A DNA stretch of 64,000 bases from Candidatus Zixiibacteriota bacterium (GCA_030615745.1 JAUWYR010000003.1:26283-90282); one strand, 5' to 3'; shown: positions 33,607-41,480, counted from the stretch's first letter. The notes: generated by a model not told the origin, from the letters alone. A program made the numbers and translations.

Positions 33607-33781
33607 GTAGGTTTTATTTTTTTTAAATCATTACAGGTTAGCTTCAAAATACCGATATAAGTATTTAATCGGGGTTTTTTTCAGCGATATTCAGTGTTCT
33701 AAGTGTTGCAATTTGCAAAAATAAAGGCGATATGCCTTAAGCTCAGGTTAATTTCTGAGTGTGAAAAATAATGCATAAAAG

Positions 33782-33812
33782 CTCTATTCCTTTGGGAAAT
33801 AAAGGAATAGAG
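33782..33812. promoter_or_regulatory. Palindrome upstream of the pilin promoter
   Basis: CTCTATTCCTTT-gggaaat-AAAGGAATAGAG, a perfect 12-bp inverted repeat ending about 25 bases before the sigma-54-type promoter. It could be a binding site for an activator or repressor; a plain palindromic repeat is the alternative. Confidence 0.5.
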
Positions 33813-33836
33813 TATACAGAGAAGTTCGAAAAAAAA

Positions 33837-33852
33837 GGGCACAGCTTTTGCT
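33837..33852 (+). promoter_or_regulatory. Sigma-54-type promoter of the pilin genes
   Basis: GGGCACAGCTTTTGCT fits the -24/-12 consensus TGGCAC-N5-TTGCW with GG and GC separated by exactly ten bases. Predicted start near 33863, about 60 bases before the first pilin ATG. Sigma-54 control of pilA through PilS/PilR is known in other bacteria. Confidence 0.65.
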
Positions 33853-33922
33853 TAAAATTCTCTGGTATTTTTAGAGGGTAAAAGAACTAAAACCTTAAAT
33901 CCCGATGGAAGGGGGTGAAAAA

Positions 33923-34342
33923 ATGTTCAGCAGATTCCACAGAAAAAGCAAAGGTTTCACCTTGATTGAGCTGATGATTGTGGTGGTTATCATCGGAATC
34001 TTGGCAGCATTAGCTATCCCGAGATTCATGAAGGCAACAACCAAATCAAAGCAATCAGAGGCGAAACAGATTCTGAAGCAGATCTATGTGATGGAGAGAG
34101 CCTATCGTCAGGAGAAGGATGTCTATGCAGAAAATGGTGCCTCCGCTTCTGCTGGTGGACAATTTACCACTATTGGTGTAGAGATTATGACCAACGCGAG
34201 ATACACCTATTCCATAGTCGCCGACTCCAACACCTTCACAGCTACTGCCACTGGAAACTTAGACGATGATGCTACCGACGATGTCTGGACAATTGATGAG
34301 GATGGCGATCTCCAGTGTACATCCAATGACGCATCCAGTTAA
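33923..34342 (+). CDS. Type IV pilin-like protein, copy 1
   Basis: A 139-residue class III signal peptide protein. The short basic leader MFSRFHRKSKG is cut by the prepilin peptidase before FTLIELMIVVVIIGILAALAIPRF, with Glu at +5 as required. A helical stalk (SKQSEAKQILKQIYVMERAYRQE) and a small globular head follow. The ORF track start at 33905 lacks support; the ATG at 33923 has GAAGGGGGTGAAAAA before it. A close paralogue follows. It could be a major pilin or a type II secretion pseudopilin. The prepilin peptidase at 45853 is the likely processing enzyme. Confidence 0.92.
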   Translation: MFSRFHRKSKGFTLIELMIVVVIIGILAALAIPRFMKATTKSKQSEAKQILKQIYVMERAYRQEKDVYAENGASASAGGQFTTIGVEIMTNARYTYSIVADSNTFTATATGNLDDDATDDVWTIDEDGDLQCTSNDASS

Positions 34343-34364
34343 TGAGGTGGAAAAATTGGTTGGG

Positions 34365-34391
34365 ATGGGGACCAGGGAAGTCCCCATTTTC
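34365..34391 (+). terminator. Terminator after pilin 1
   Basis: ATGGGGAC-cagggaa-GTCCCCAT followed by TTTTC. It may lower expression of the second pilin relative to the first. Confidence 0.8.
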
Positions 34392-34435
34392 ATCTGAAAA
34401 GAAATTTTTTCTTGGGTAAAGCTTGCAGGCATCCG

Positions 34436-34465
34436 TTGGGGTAGGGGTTGAACCCCTACCCCAAC
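34436..34465. repeat. Palindromic repeat between the two pilin genes
   Basis: GTTGGGGTAGGGGTT-GAACCCCTACCCCAAC, a nearly perfect inverted repeat. A relative (GTTGGGGCAGGGGTTAACCC) follows pilin 2 at 34973-35001, so the same module lies after each pilin. The ORF-track start of pilin 2 reads through it and is rejected. Confidence 0.8.
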
Positions 34466-34521
34466 AAACAGAGAGAATCTGTGCTTACAAAATTTGCCTT
34501 ATAATGAAAAGGTTAAGACTA

Positions 34522-34941
34522 ATGTTAGATAAGACTCTTAATAGCAAAAAAGGTTTCACTTTAATAGAATTGATGATAGTTGTGGTGATAATCGGTATTT
34601 TAGCTGCTATGGCTATTCCCAGGTTTATGAGGACCTCAACTAAAGCCAAACAGTCCGAAGCAAAGAAAATATTAAAACAGATATATGTGTGCGAGAGAAC
34701 CTATCGTCAGGAGAATGATGCCTATGCATGCAACGGTCAAACTGCATCCGCAGGAGGAGGCTTTCCTGAGATCTGGATCGAGATTATGCAAAATGCCAGG
34801 TATACCTATTCCATAACCGCTGACTCTAACTCGTTTACAGCTACTGCTTCCGGCAATATAGATGATGACCCAACTCTGGATACCTGGGAGATAGATGAGA
34901 CCGGAAATTTAGTTTGCAATAGTGACGATACCTCAAGTTAA
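34522..34941 (+). CDS. Type IV pilin-like protein, copy 2
   Basis: Paralogue of the preceding pilin, with the leader MLDKTLNSKKG and FTLIELMIVVVIIGILAAMAIPRF. Starting at the ATG at 34522 gives 139 residues, exactly the length of copy 1, and an AAAGG lies upstream. The ORF track start at 34423 runs through a palindromic repeat. Stalk and head align along their whole length with copy 1. Copy 2 has cysteines at two places where copy 1 has Met and Glu (YVCERTY, YACNGQ), plus one near the C-terminus shared by both. It may be a minor or alternative pilin. Confidence 0.9.
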   Translation: MLDKTLNSKKGFTLIELMIVVVIIGILAAMAIPRFMRTSTKAKQSEAKKILKQIYVCERTYRQENDAYACNGQTASAGGGFPEIWIEIMQNARYTYSITADSNSFTATASGNIDDDPTLDTWEIDETGNLVCNSDDTSS

Positions 34942-34972
34942 AAAGCTTTAAATTTTGTAGGCACAGATTCCC

Positions 34973-35001
34973 GTTGGGGCAGGGGTTAACCCTGCCCCAA
35001 C
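34973..35001. repeat. Palindromic repeat after pilin 2
   Basis: GTTGGGGCAGGGGTTAACCCTGCCCCAAC, the partner of the repeat at 34436 with a changed base pair in each arm. Confidence 0.8.
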
Positions 35002-35114
35002 AGAGAATAAATTCATACCTCAACTAAAAATACTGCAAGAGTAAATCCATCAATTATATCTCTTGTATTTTTTTTTCTATTATTTATATTTAAGAAAAAG
35101 TTTGGGAGTTTTAC

Positions 35115-36104
35115 TTGAAACTTCAAGGGAAAAAAGTTTTAGTTACTGGTGCTGGAGGATTTGTGGGAAGCCATCTGGTCGAGGCTTTGGTTAAATATGG
35201 CTCTTTTGTTAAAGCCTTTGTCCACTATAACTCTCGCAACGATTGGGGCTTTTTAGAGGATTTGAAAAAAGATATTTTAAATGAACTTGAGATTTTCTCA
35301 GGGGATCTAAGAGATTCAGATTGTGTTAGAAAAGTGGTCAAGGGTCAACAGGTAATTTTCCATTTAGGAGCATTGATTGGCATTCCATACTCCTATATAA
35401 ACCCATCTGATGTGGTTGAGACTAATGTGAAGGGGACATTGAATCTTCTTTTAGCTTCTCTGGATTATAATATTGAGAGATTCGTTCACACCTCCACATC
35501 AGAGGTTTACGGAACTGCGCAATACACTCCAATAGATGAAAATCACCCTCTGAATCCTCAGTCACCTTATGCTGTAAGCAAAGCCTCGGCTGATTTTTTA
35601 GCAAAAAGCTTTTTTCTCACCTACAGCCTACCTGTGGCGATTATAAGACCTTTTAATCTCTATGGGCCAAGGCAATCAGCTCGCTCTGTTATTCCTAACA
35701 TCGTTGCTCAAGGTTTAATAAAAGACCAGATTAAAATAGGTTCTCTTTCTCCTACCCGTGATTTTACTTATATCGAAGACGCAATCAAAGGATTTATCGA
35801 TTTTGCTGAATGCGAAAAGACTTTAGGAGAGGTGGTTAATCTTGGCTCAGGGAATGAGACCTCAATTGAGAAGTTAATCAAAATAATTGGTGAATTACTT
35901 GATAAAAAATTAAAGATTTTCGAAGAGAAAGAAAGGAAAAGACCCCAAAAAAGTGAAGTTCAAAGATTGGTGTCTAACTCAGAGAAAGCAAAAAAGCTTT
36001 TTGGTTGGAGCCCTGAGATTAGATTTAATGAAGGACTTACCTTAACAATTAATTGGATTAAAAAGAATTTGAACAGATATAAAACTGAAATTTACAACGT
36101 CTAA
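35115..36104 (+). CDS. NAD-dependent sugar-nucleotide 4,6-dehydratase/epimerase (LegB-like)
   Basis: Extended short-chain dehydrogenase, 329 residues. The NAD-binding motif is VTGAGGFVGSHLVEAL and the catalytic Tyr-Lys is in SPYAVSKASADF with STSEVYG upstream. FNLYGPRQS and SPTRDFTYIEDAIKGF are typical of nucleotide-sugar enzymes. Similarity in feel to LegB-type UDP-HexNAc 4,6-dehydratases, plus a nucleotidyltransferase and a DegT aminotransferase downstream, suggests the first step of an amino-deoxy sugar such as a legionaminate-type precursor. The start is TTG with GGGAG upstream. The exact substrate is unknown. Confidence 0.82.
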   Translation: MKLQGKKVLVTGAGGFVGSHLVEALVKYGSFVKAFVHYNSRNDWGFLEDLKKDILNELEIFSGDLRDSDCVRKVVKGQQVIFHLGALIGIPYSYINPSDVVETNVKGTLNLLLASLDYNIERFVHTSTSEVYGTAQYTPIDENHPLNPQSPYAVSKASADFLAKSFFLTYSLPVAIIRPFNLYGPRQSARSVIPNIVAQGLIKDQIKIGSLSPTRDFTYIEDAIKGFIDFAECEKTLGEVVNLGSGNETSIEKLIKIIGELLDKKLKIFEEKERKRPQKSEVQRLVSNSEKAKKLFGWSPEIRFNEGLTLTINWIKKNLNRYKTEIYNV

Positions 36105-36167
36105 TTTTTGTCTGAAAAATTGTTTTGTAGCAATGTTATTTCATTTGGATGTCAGAGAATATCTCGT

Positions 36168-36200
36168 AGGGGAGGGGCTTGTCCCCTCCCTTTACGTTTT
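36168..36200. repeat. Palindromic module
   Basis: GTAGGGGAGGGGCTTGTCCCCTCCC, between the dehydratase and nucleotidyltransferase genes. Relatives lie at 8177 and 41219-41280. Confidence 0.7.
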
Positions 36201-36223
36201 AGTTTAATCAATTTGATCTTAAA

Positions 36224-36937
36224 ATGAGAGTGATAATCTTAGCAGGAGGAAAAGGGGAAAGGCTTGAGCCTTATACCACAGTTTTGCCTAAACCCCTTTT
36301 ACCTATTGGTGATTTTCCCATTCTCGAAGTGGTGATAAAGCAACTTAAAAGCTATGGATTTTTGGACATAACCTTAGCAGTGGGTCATTTAGGAAATTTG
36401 ATCCAAAGCTATTTTGGAAACGGAGAAAAACTCGGGGTGAAGATAAAATATAACTTCGAACAAAAACCTTTAGGAACAGTTGGAGCTTTAGCATCGATAA
36501 AAAATTTGAATAAGACTTTTCTTGTATTAAATGGGGACATTTTAACAACCCTTAATTTCTCTAAATTCTTAGCCTATCATAAAAAAAATAAAACTATTGC
36601 CACTATTGCTGTAACAAAGAGGAAAATGAAAGTTGATTTTGGAGTTGCTGAGTGTGATAAGAAAGAAATTTTAGTTAAATACACTGAAAAACCCACTTTG
36701 AAATATCTTGTTAGCATGGGGATTTATTTGTTCGAACCTGAGATCTTGAAATATATATCAAAAGGAAAAAAATTGGATTTCCCTGAGCTTATGAATATCC
36801 TTCTGAAAAAAGGTGAAAAAATCTCCGTTTATCATTCTTTCGATTTCTGGCTCGATCTTGGAAGACCAGAGGATTATAAAAAAGGAATCGAGGAGTTCGA
36901 GAGGATTAAAAATAAACTTTTTAAGCTAAAAAAATAA
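36224..36937 (+). CDS. Sugar-phosphate nucleotidyltransferase
   Basis: A 237-residue nucleotidyltransferase. The N-terminal signature is ILAGGKGERLEPYTTVLPKPLLPIG (nucleotide binding and catalytic Lys). FLVLNGDILTT holds the metal-binding Asp, and WLDLGRPEDYKKG ends the core. Compared with RmlA-type or mannose-1-phosphate enzymes it lacks a C-terminal hexapeptide or isomerase domain. It would activate a sugar-1-phosphate with an NTP for the neighbouring dehydratase and aminotransferase. Which sugar cannot be read from sequence. Confidence 0.87.
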   Translation: MRVIILAGGKGERLEPYTTVLPKPLLPIGDFPILEVVIKQLKSYGFLDITLAVGHLGNLIQSYFGNGEKLGVKIKYNFEQKPLGTVGALASIKNLNKTFLVLNGDILTTLNFSKFLAYHKKNKTIATIAVTKRKMKVDFGVAECDKKEILVKYTEKPTLKYLVSMGIYLFEPEILKYISKGKKLDFPELMNILLKKGEKISVYHSFDFWLDLGRPEDYKKGIEEFERIKNKLFKLKK

Positions 36938-36946
36938 ATTTCTTTT

Positions 36947-38101
36947 ATGAAGTGGAAAGTAACATTATCTGACTTAGATTTTGATTGGAAGGAACAAGAA
37001 AAAGTCCTTTCTGTGATCAGAAGAAAATGGCTCACGATGGGGGATTTAGTTTTGAAATTTGAAAAGATGTTTGCACGGTTTTTAGGTGTTAGAAATGCGA
37101 TAGCAACTTCATCCGGCACAACAGCCTTGCATCTGGCAATGAGAGCCTTGGATATAGGAAAAGGAGATGCAGTATTGGTCCCAGCTATAAGCTTTGTCGC
37201 ATCCGCTAATGTGGTTTTATATGTTGGGGGGACCCCTGTTTTTGTTGATTCCACCTCCCCATCCGATTTCAATCTCTCTATAGAGGATTTAGAGAAAAAG
37301 ATAACTTCAAAGTCTAAGGCAATTATCTTGGTTCACTATGGTGGTTATTTGGCAGATTTTGATAGGATAAAAATTTTAGCGAAAAAATATAATCTTAAAA
37401 TTGTTGAAGATTCAGCTCATTCTATTGGCGTGAAGTTATCCGAAGGATTCATAGAAAAGGAGGTGATGGCAGGAACGCTTGGAGATATAGGATGTTTCAG
37501 CTTTTATTCTAATAAAAACTTAGCCTGCGGAGAAGGTGGGATGGTTGTCACAAATGATGATAATTTAGCAGAGAAGATCAGGCTTCTTCGTTCCCATGGG
37601 ATGACCTCCTCAACTTTGCAAAGACATAAAGCAAAAAAGTACACCTATGATGTGGTGGAATTAGGATATAATTATAAGATGACAGAGATGGCAGGCGCTT
37701 TAGGAATAGAGCAACTTAAAAAATTAAAAAGAAATAACCTCAGAAGAAAAACGCTTACGAAAATCTATATAAAAAACCTTTCCCGTATACCTGGTTTTTC
37801 CATTCCATTTTTGAACTATCCGAGAAATTCCTCCTATCACATTTTCCCTGTTTTATTAGATGAAAAAGTTAATAGAGAAAATGTGATAAAAAAATTAAAA
37901 GCAAAAAAAATCCAGACAAGTATTCATTATCCACCTATTCACAGATTTTCTTATTATCAAAAAAGATTTGGGTTCAAATCTGGTTTTCTTCCGATAGCAG
38001 AGTATATTGGAAAACACGAGTTGACCCTACCTTTGCATCCTTTGTTGAAAAAAAAGGATGTGGAATACGTTTGTGAGGAGTTGAAAAAAGCGATAATTTA
38101 A
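36947..38101 (+). CDS. DegT/DnrJ/EryC1/StrS-family PLP aminotransferase
   Basis: A 384-residue PLP-dependent sugar aminotransferase. Motifs: TSSGTTALHLAMRAL, the Asp region VEDSAHSIGV, and the active-site Lys in CFSFYSNKNLACGEGGMVV; a C-terminal SIHYPPIHRFSYYQ is typical. It starts nine bases after the nucleotidyltransferase and would aminate the keto-sugar made by the dehydratase. An extra segment SEGFIEKEV sits before the conserved GTLGDIG. Its DNA is identical over 20 bases to a motif in the rpsA-mtaB palindrome cassette, so a repeat seems to have entered the frame. Confidence 0.9.
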   Translation: MKWKVTLSDLDFDWKEQEKVLSVIRRKWLTMGDLVLKFEKMFARFLGVRNAIATSSGTTALHLAMRALDIGKGDAVLVPAISFVASANVVLYVGGTPVFVDSTSPSDFNLSIEDLEKKITSKSKAIILVHYGGYLADFDRIKILAKKYNLKIVEDSAHSIGVKLSEGFIEKEVMAGTLGDIGCFSFYSNKNLACGEGGMVVTNDDNLAEKIRLLRSHGMTSSTLQRHKAKKYTYDVVELGYNYKMTEMAGALGIEQLKKLKRNNLRRKTLTKIYIKNLSRIPGFSIPFLNYPRNSSYHIFPVLLDEKVNRENVIKKLKAKKIQTSIHYPPIHRFSYYQKRFGFKSGFLPIAEYIGKHELTLPLHPLLKKKDVEYVCEELKKAII

Positions 38102-38102
38102 T

Positions 38103-38280
38103 TTGGAGTATAAACCTTTAAATAGTTGCGTCAGGAACTCTACTCCTGATGCTTAAAAATGTGTCAGGACTTCCACCGAAGGTGGATCCGCCTTTGGCGG
38201 AGAGGTCCTGACACAACACAAACCTTTAGGTTTATCAAGAAAGATTTTACCAGTAAAGCTGAAGCTTTACACTCCAGAAG
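38103..38280. repeat. Palindromic module mosaic
   Basis: In order: TTGGAGTATAAACCTTTA (truncated), GCGTCAGGAACTCTACTCCTGATGC, the GTCAGGACTTCCACCGAAGGTGG module, ACCTTTAGGTTTAT and GTAAAGCTGAAGCTTTAC. All have relatives at 8119-8770, 39778-40000, 41101-41480 and 42648-42827. Two further palindromes follow at 38417-38471 (CCCGTTGGT/ACCAACGGG, GGCGGGTG/ACACCCGCC). Confidence 0.8.
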
Positions 38281-38352
38281 GATTTTTTTGATACAATTAA
38301 AGAGTAACTGCTAAAGATTTAAATTAAAAGAAAACTATTTTTTGAAAAAGAC

Positions 38353-38381
38353 TTGATTTTTTTAAAGGGAGAAGATAGAAT
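38353..38381 (+). promoter_or_regulatory. Promoter of the saccharopine dehydrogenase-like gene
   Basis: TTGATT, 17 bases, TAGAAT, about 155 bases before the start codon. The leader contains two hairpins (38417-38471). Confidence 0.6.
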
Positions 38382-38537
38382 ATCAAAGAACTAAGGGTAT
38401 GTGAAATTTTTCGCTCCCCGTTGGTATTCTTCACCAACGGGAAATGAACGGCGGGTGAAGAACACCCGCCTATAGCAGAAAGAACTAAAGGCGTATAGTG
38501 TTCATAACCTTAATAAAAATGGAAGGAGGATAAGACT

Positions 38538-39773
38538 ATGAAAGCTTTAGTTTTTGGGGGAACAGGAAAGGTCGGTTCCGCGGTTGCATGGGATTTAGCC
38601 AAAGATAAAGAGATTGAAAAGGTGGGGATTGTGGGTAGGCGGAAGGATGCACTTGATAAGACCAAAAAGTGGATAGGTAGTGAGAAGGTGATATCACATG
38701 TCCTCGACATTGCTAATAAAGAGGATACGAAAAATTTAATGAAGCAATACGATGTTGGTGTGATTGCACTGCCTGATAGAGGAACAAGTTATAAAGTCGT
38801 TCATAGTGCAATTGAGGCTGGATTGAACATCGTTGACATGCTCGAAGATTACCACCGCAGACCGGACCCCTATGAGACCGAGGGATTGGAAATTCCACAG
38901 GGGATGACACTTGATGAATATGGAGATTGGCTTCACAACAAAGCAATAGAGAATGGTGTCACATTCGTTGATGGAATGGGATTTGCACCAGGTTTAAGTA
39001 ATGTTACCCTTGGTGAAGGAATAAGGAAGATAGATACCGCTGAGAAGGCAATAGCCAGGGTTGGTGGTATTCCCTCAAAGGAAGCTGCCCAGAATCATCC
39101 TCTAAGATACATGATCACCTGGGCATTCGAGCATGTATTAAGGGAGTATATGATTAAGTTGAAAGTGATAAAGAACGGTGAGATCGTGGAAGTGGATGCG
39201 ACCAGTGACAGAGAAGGTTTTAGATTCACCGAATTTGGCAAGGATGAGGAGTTAGAGTGCGCTGTTACACCAGGTATGCCCAGTTTTCTTTATACCAGAC
39301 CCCAGCTCAAGGAATTTGCGGAAAAAACTATCCGCTGGCCCGGACACTGGCAGGGTGTACAGACTTTGAAGGAAACTGGATTACTCGATCTTACGCCAGT
39401 GGATTTTAAAAATACAAAGATAGCACCTCGTGAATTCTTATTGTCTCTTATAACCCCTAAACTTCAGCCATCTGAGGGTGAAACTGATGTGTGTATTATG
39501 TATAATACTTTGATAGGAGAAAAAGATGGCAAGAAGATGAAAATCGAATACTTTATGTGGGATGAAGCAGACACAGAGAATGGAATTTCCTCCATGGCCA
39601 GAGTTACCGGATTCCCGGTGGCAATAGCAGCAAAATTTCTATTGACAGAAGAGATAAAAGAGAAAGGGATAGTGCCTCCGGAGGACTGTATAAAAGGAGC
39701 TCTTTACGAGAAATTCTTCGAAGAATTAAAAAAGAGGAACATAAACATAAAAGAGGTCACTACGTCAATATAA
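38538..39773 (+). CDS. Saccharopine dehydrogenase-family oxidoreductase
   Basis: A 411-residue NAD(P)-dependent enzyme. The Rossmann loop is VFGGTGKVGSAVAWDLA, followed by GIVGRRKDAL. The middle ADLPDRGTSY-like stretch (VIALPDRGTSYKVV) and FVDGMGFAPGLSNVTLGEGI match the saccharopine dehydrogenase / carboxynorspermidine synthase group. Relatives act in lysine or polyamine metabolism, but no pathway partner is adjacent, so the substrate is open. GGAAGGAGGATAAG precedes the ATG. It is a single-gene unit with its own promoter, flanked by repeats. Confidence 0.82.
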   Translation: MKALVFGGTGKVGSAVAWDLAKDKEIEKVGIVGRRKDALDKTKKWIGSEKVISHVLDIANKEDTKNLMKQYDVGVIALPDRGTSYKVVHSAIEAGLNIVDMLEDYHRRPDPYETEGLEIPQGMTLDEYGDWLHNKAIENGVTFVDGMGFAPGLSNVTLGEGIRKIDTAEKAIARVGGIPSKEAAQNHPLRYMITWAFEHVLREYMIKLKVIKNGEIVEVDATSDREGFRFTEFGKDEELECAVTPGMPSFLYTRPQLKEFAEKTIRWPGHWQGVQTLKETGLLDLTPVDFKNTKIAPREFLLSLITPKLQPSEGETDVCIMYNTLIGEKDGKKMKIEYFMWDEADTENGISSMARVTGFPVAIAAKFLLTEEIKEKGIVPPEDCIKGALYEKFFEELKKRNINIKEVTTSI

Positions 39774-39777
39774 TAAT

Positions 39778-40000
39778 TGGGGTGTAAACCTTTAGGTTTA
39801 TAGAGATTGTAGGCACAGGTTCATCTGTACAAAAAAAGCACGAATAAATTCGTGCCTACAAACTTTTTAGAATTCAGTATTGGAGTGTAAACCTTTCAGG
39901 TTTACCCACATTTTCTGATGCTTCGGGAATCCGAAGGATGCTTCGCATAGGAATTCCCCAAGCGAATGGGCATCGGCATTTCCTAATACCGATGCATCAC
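39778..40000. repeat. Palindromic mosaic before the DUF3795 gene
   Basis: Contains GTAAACCTTTAGGTTTATAG, GGCACAGG...TTCGTGCCTAC (CACGAATAAATTCGTG), GTAAACCTTTCAGGTTTAC, CTTCGGGAATCCGAAGG with CTTCGCATAGGAATTCC, and GCATCGGCATTTCCTAATACCGATGC. The last parts are, in reverse complement, the same element family as the 61-bp repeats around the GNAT gene. Confidence 0.8.
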
Positions 40001-40146
40001 GAGAATTTTGCAAAAAAGTTAGGAATACATACGAAATGGAGGGATAAAGTAAATAGGTTCGGATTATCTCTTATTTAGAAGGATAAATAAACTAATGTTC
40101 GTTTATTTTAAGTTAGGCGAAATCGCTTTCTAAAGGAGAGGGAAAG

Positions 40147-40605
40147 ATGGTAAACAAAAATCTTGTAGGAAGGTGCGGGCACTATTGCGGTGCTTGTTCT
40201 GTCTATCGAGCATGTGAGGATAGAGGCGAGTTGCTAAAAGTAATGGAAAAATCTTGCCCTCCTGATAGAAATCTTTACTGTAAGGGATGTCAGGTAGTAG
40301 ATGAAACCTGTTGGCCTTACAATCATTGCAAAATACGTGAGTGTTTAGATGCGAAAGGGTTTGAGTTTTGTTATGAGTGTGATGAGTTTAAGAAAGGTGG
40401 ATGTGAAGAGTGGAAAAGGTTGGCAGAAGGACACGCTAAAATTGGGATGAATTTGCGTGAAAACTTACTATGGATCAAATCAGGCAAAGTAGAAGGATGG
40501 TTAGAAAAACAAGATAAAAAATGGAGATGTCCCTCTTGTGGAAAGCCGATTAGTGAGGAAGAGAAATGTTACCAATGCGATGCAGAATTGCGAGAAGAGC
40601 CATAG
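40147..40605 (+). CDS. DUF3795 cysteine-rich protein
   Basis: A 152-residue protein. The N-terminal DUF3795 signature is RCGHYCGACSVYRAC, followed by YCKGCQVVDETCWPYNHCKIREC and FEFCYECDEF; these cysteines likely bind metal. A C-terminal zinc ribbon (CPSCGKPISEEEKCYQC) is added. The function of DUF3795 proteins is unknown. AAAGGAGAGGGAAAG precedes the ATG. It is bracketed by a 19-base imperfect inverted repeat (40112-40130 with 40615-40633) and followed 21 bases later by an attC-like structure, so it looks like an integron-type gene cassette. Confidence 0.85.
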   Translation: MVNKNLVGRCGHYCGACSVYRACEDRGELLKVMEKSCPPDRNLYCKGCQVVDETCWPYNHCKIRECLDAKGFEFCYECDEFKKGGCEEWKRLAEGHAKIGMNLRENLLWIKSGKVEGWLEKQDKKWRCPSCGKPISEEEKCYQCDAELREEP

Positions 40606-40626
40606 AAGAAATGATAAGGCGACTTT

Positions 40627-40706
40627 GCCTAACAATGGATAAAAGGGAAATCAAAGATTTCCCCAAATTGCCTTCGGCAACTTCTTTTATCCACATCCCG
40701 TTAAGT
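40627..40706 (+). other. attC-like recombination site after the DUF3795 gene
   Basis: R'' box GCCTAAC (fits RYYYAAC), then a perfect 9-bp L stem GGATAAAAG/CTTTTATCC enclosing two small hairpins (GGAAATC-aaa-GATTTCC and TTGCC-ttc-GGCAA), then R' box GTTAAGT (fits GTTRRRY). The length is 80 bases, inside the usual attC range. Upstream of the gene, GTTAGGC at 40112 is the exact complement of the R'' box, as expected if the excised cassette closed at G-TTAGGC. No integrase is in the window. Confidence 0.5.
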
Positions 40707-40755
40707 GAAATGCTCAAGGCGGTTCACATAAAAATTACAATAGGAGGTAATGAAT

Positions 40756-41088
40756 ATGGTGTTTAAAGTAATCTTCCTTGCCCATGCCCCTGATGCAGAG
40801 CCAGAGAAGCACAGGTGCGTGATTGAAACGTCCAGGTTCAAACTCTTTGTAGTGCTGGTTAAGGATCAAGCTCGTGCCATTGAGGTATGCAAAAAGCTTG
40901 TCAAAGAGGAGGGCATTCACTCAATCCTCCTCTGCCCGGGATTTACACATAGAGATATTGCGGAGATATCAGAAGCGGTTGGGGAAAACGTTGGTGTTTT
41001 CGTAGCCAGAGGAGACGGTCCGAGCATCAGGAATGTAATGAAGGTGATGAAAAGGGAAGGGTGGTTTTCAGAAAAAGGAAAAGAGTAA
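40756..41088 (+). CDS. DUF6506-like small protein
   Basis: A 110-residue soluble alpha/beta protein (VFKVIFLAHAPDAEPEKHR, FKLFVVLVKDQARAIEVCKKLV, ILLCPGFTHRDIAEIS, VGVFVARGDGPS). It resembles the uncharacterised DUF6506 family, which I assign with moderate confidence. AGGAGG at 40743 is too close to the ATG at 40750, so the next ATG (40756) at a normal distance is preferred. It follows the attC-like site, but no second attC-like structure is seen after it, so it need not be a cassette. Function unknown. Confidence 0.7.
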   Translation: MVFKVIFLAHAPDAEPEKHRCVIETSRFKLFVVLVKDQARAIEVCKKLVKEEGIHSILLCPGFTHRDIAEISEAVGENVGVFVARGDGPSIRNVMKVMKREGWFSEKGKE

Positions 41089-41100
41089 AATAAATAGTTA

Positions 41101-41480
41101 AATAGTTGCGTCAGGAGCTCTACTCCTGACGCTTAAAAACATTTTAGCGCAGATTTTATGAGAAATTTAAAGAGTTCTTTAGAGCACCATTGATTGTCGT
41201 ACAAAATAGACCTAATACGTAGGGGAGACCCTTGTGGTCTCCCACTGGTTGGCGGGAGGGGACAAGCCCCTCCCCTACAAAAAAGTAAGAATTGTTAGGA
41301 CTTCCACCGAAGGTGGATCCGCCTTTGGTGGAGAGGGGCTGACACAACGCAAATAATTGGAGTATCAACCTTTAGGTTGATAAGTAAAGCTGAAGTAGTA
41401 GATCTCCCGCATTTTGCGGGAGGCTTTACACTGCAGGGAATTTTTTCGATTGATAGAGAAAAGATTGAAAAAAAACTTGA
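41101..41480. repeat. Palindromic mosaic with a nested insertion, before the phospholipase-like gene
   Basis: Contains GCGTCAGGAGCTCTACTCCTGACGC, GTAGGGGAGACC with GGTCTCCC, GGGAGGGGACAAGCCCCTCCCC, a CCACCGAAGGTGG module, ATCAACCTTTAGGTTGAT, and GTAAAGCTGAAG...GCTTTAC (41384-41429). The last one is split by an inserted TCCCGCATTTTGCGGGA palindrome. The block from 41357 to 41480 matches 42735-42832 except for that insertion. Confidence 0.85.

Noticed and set aside
40566-40766. 66-residue ORF overlapping the DUF3795 end
   Set aside because: It reads across the attC-like hairpins in another frame, with no homology or start signal.
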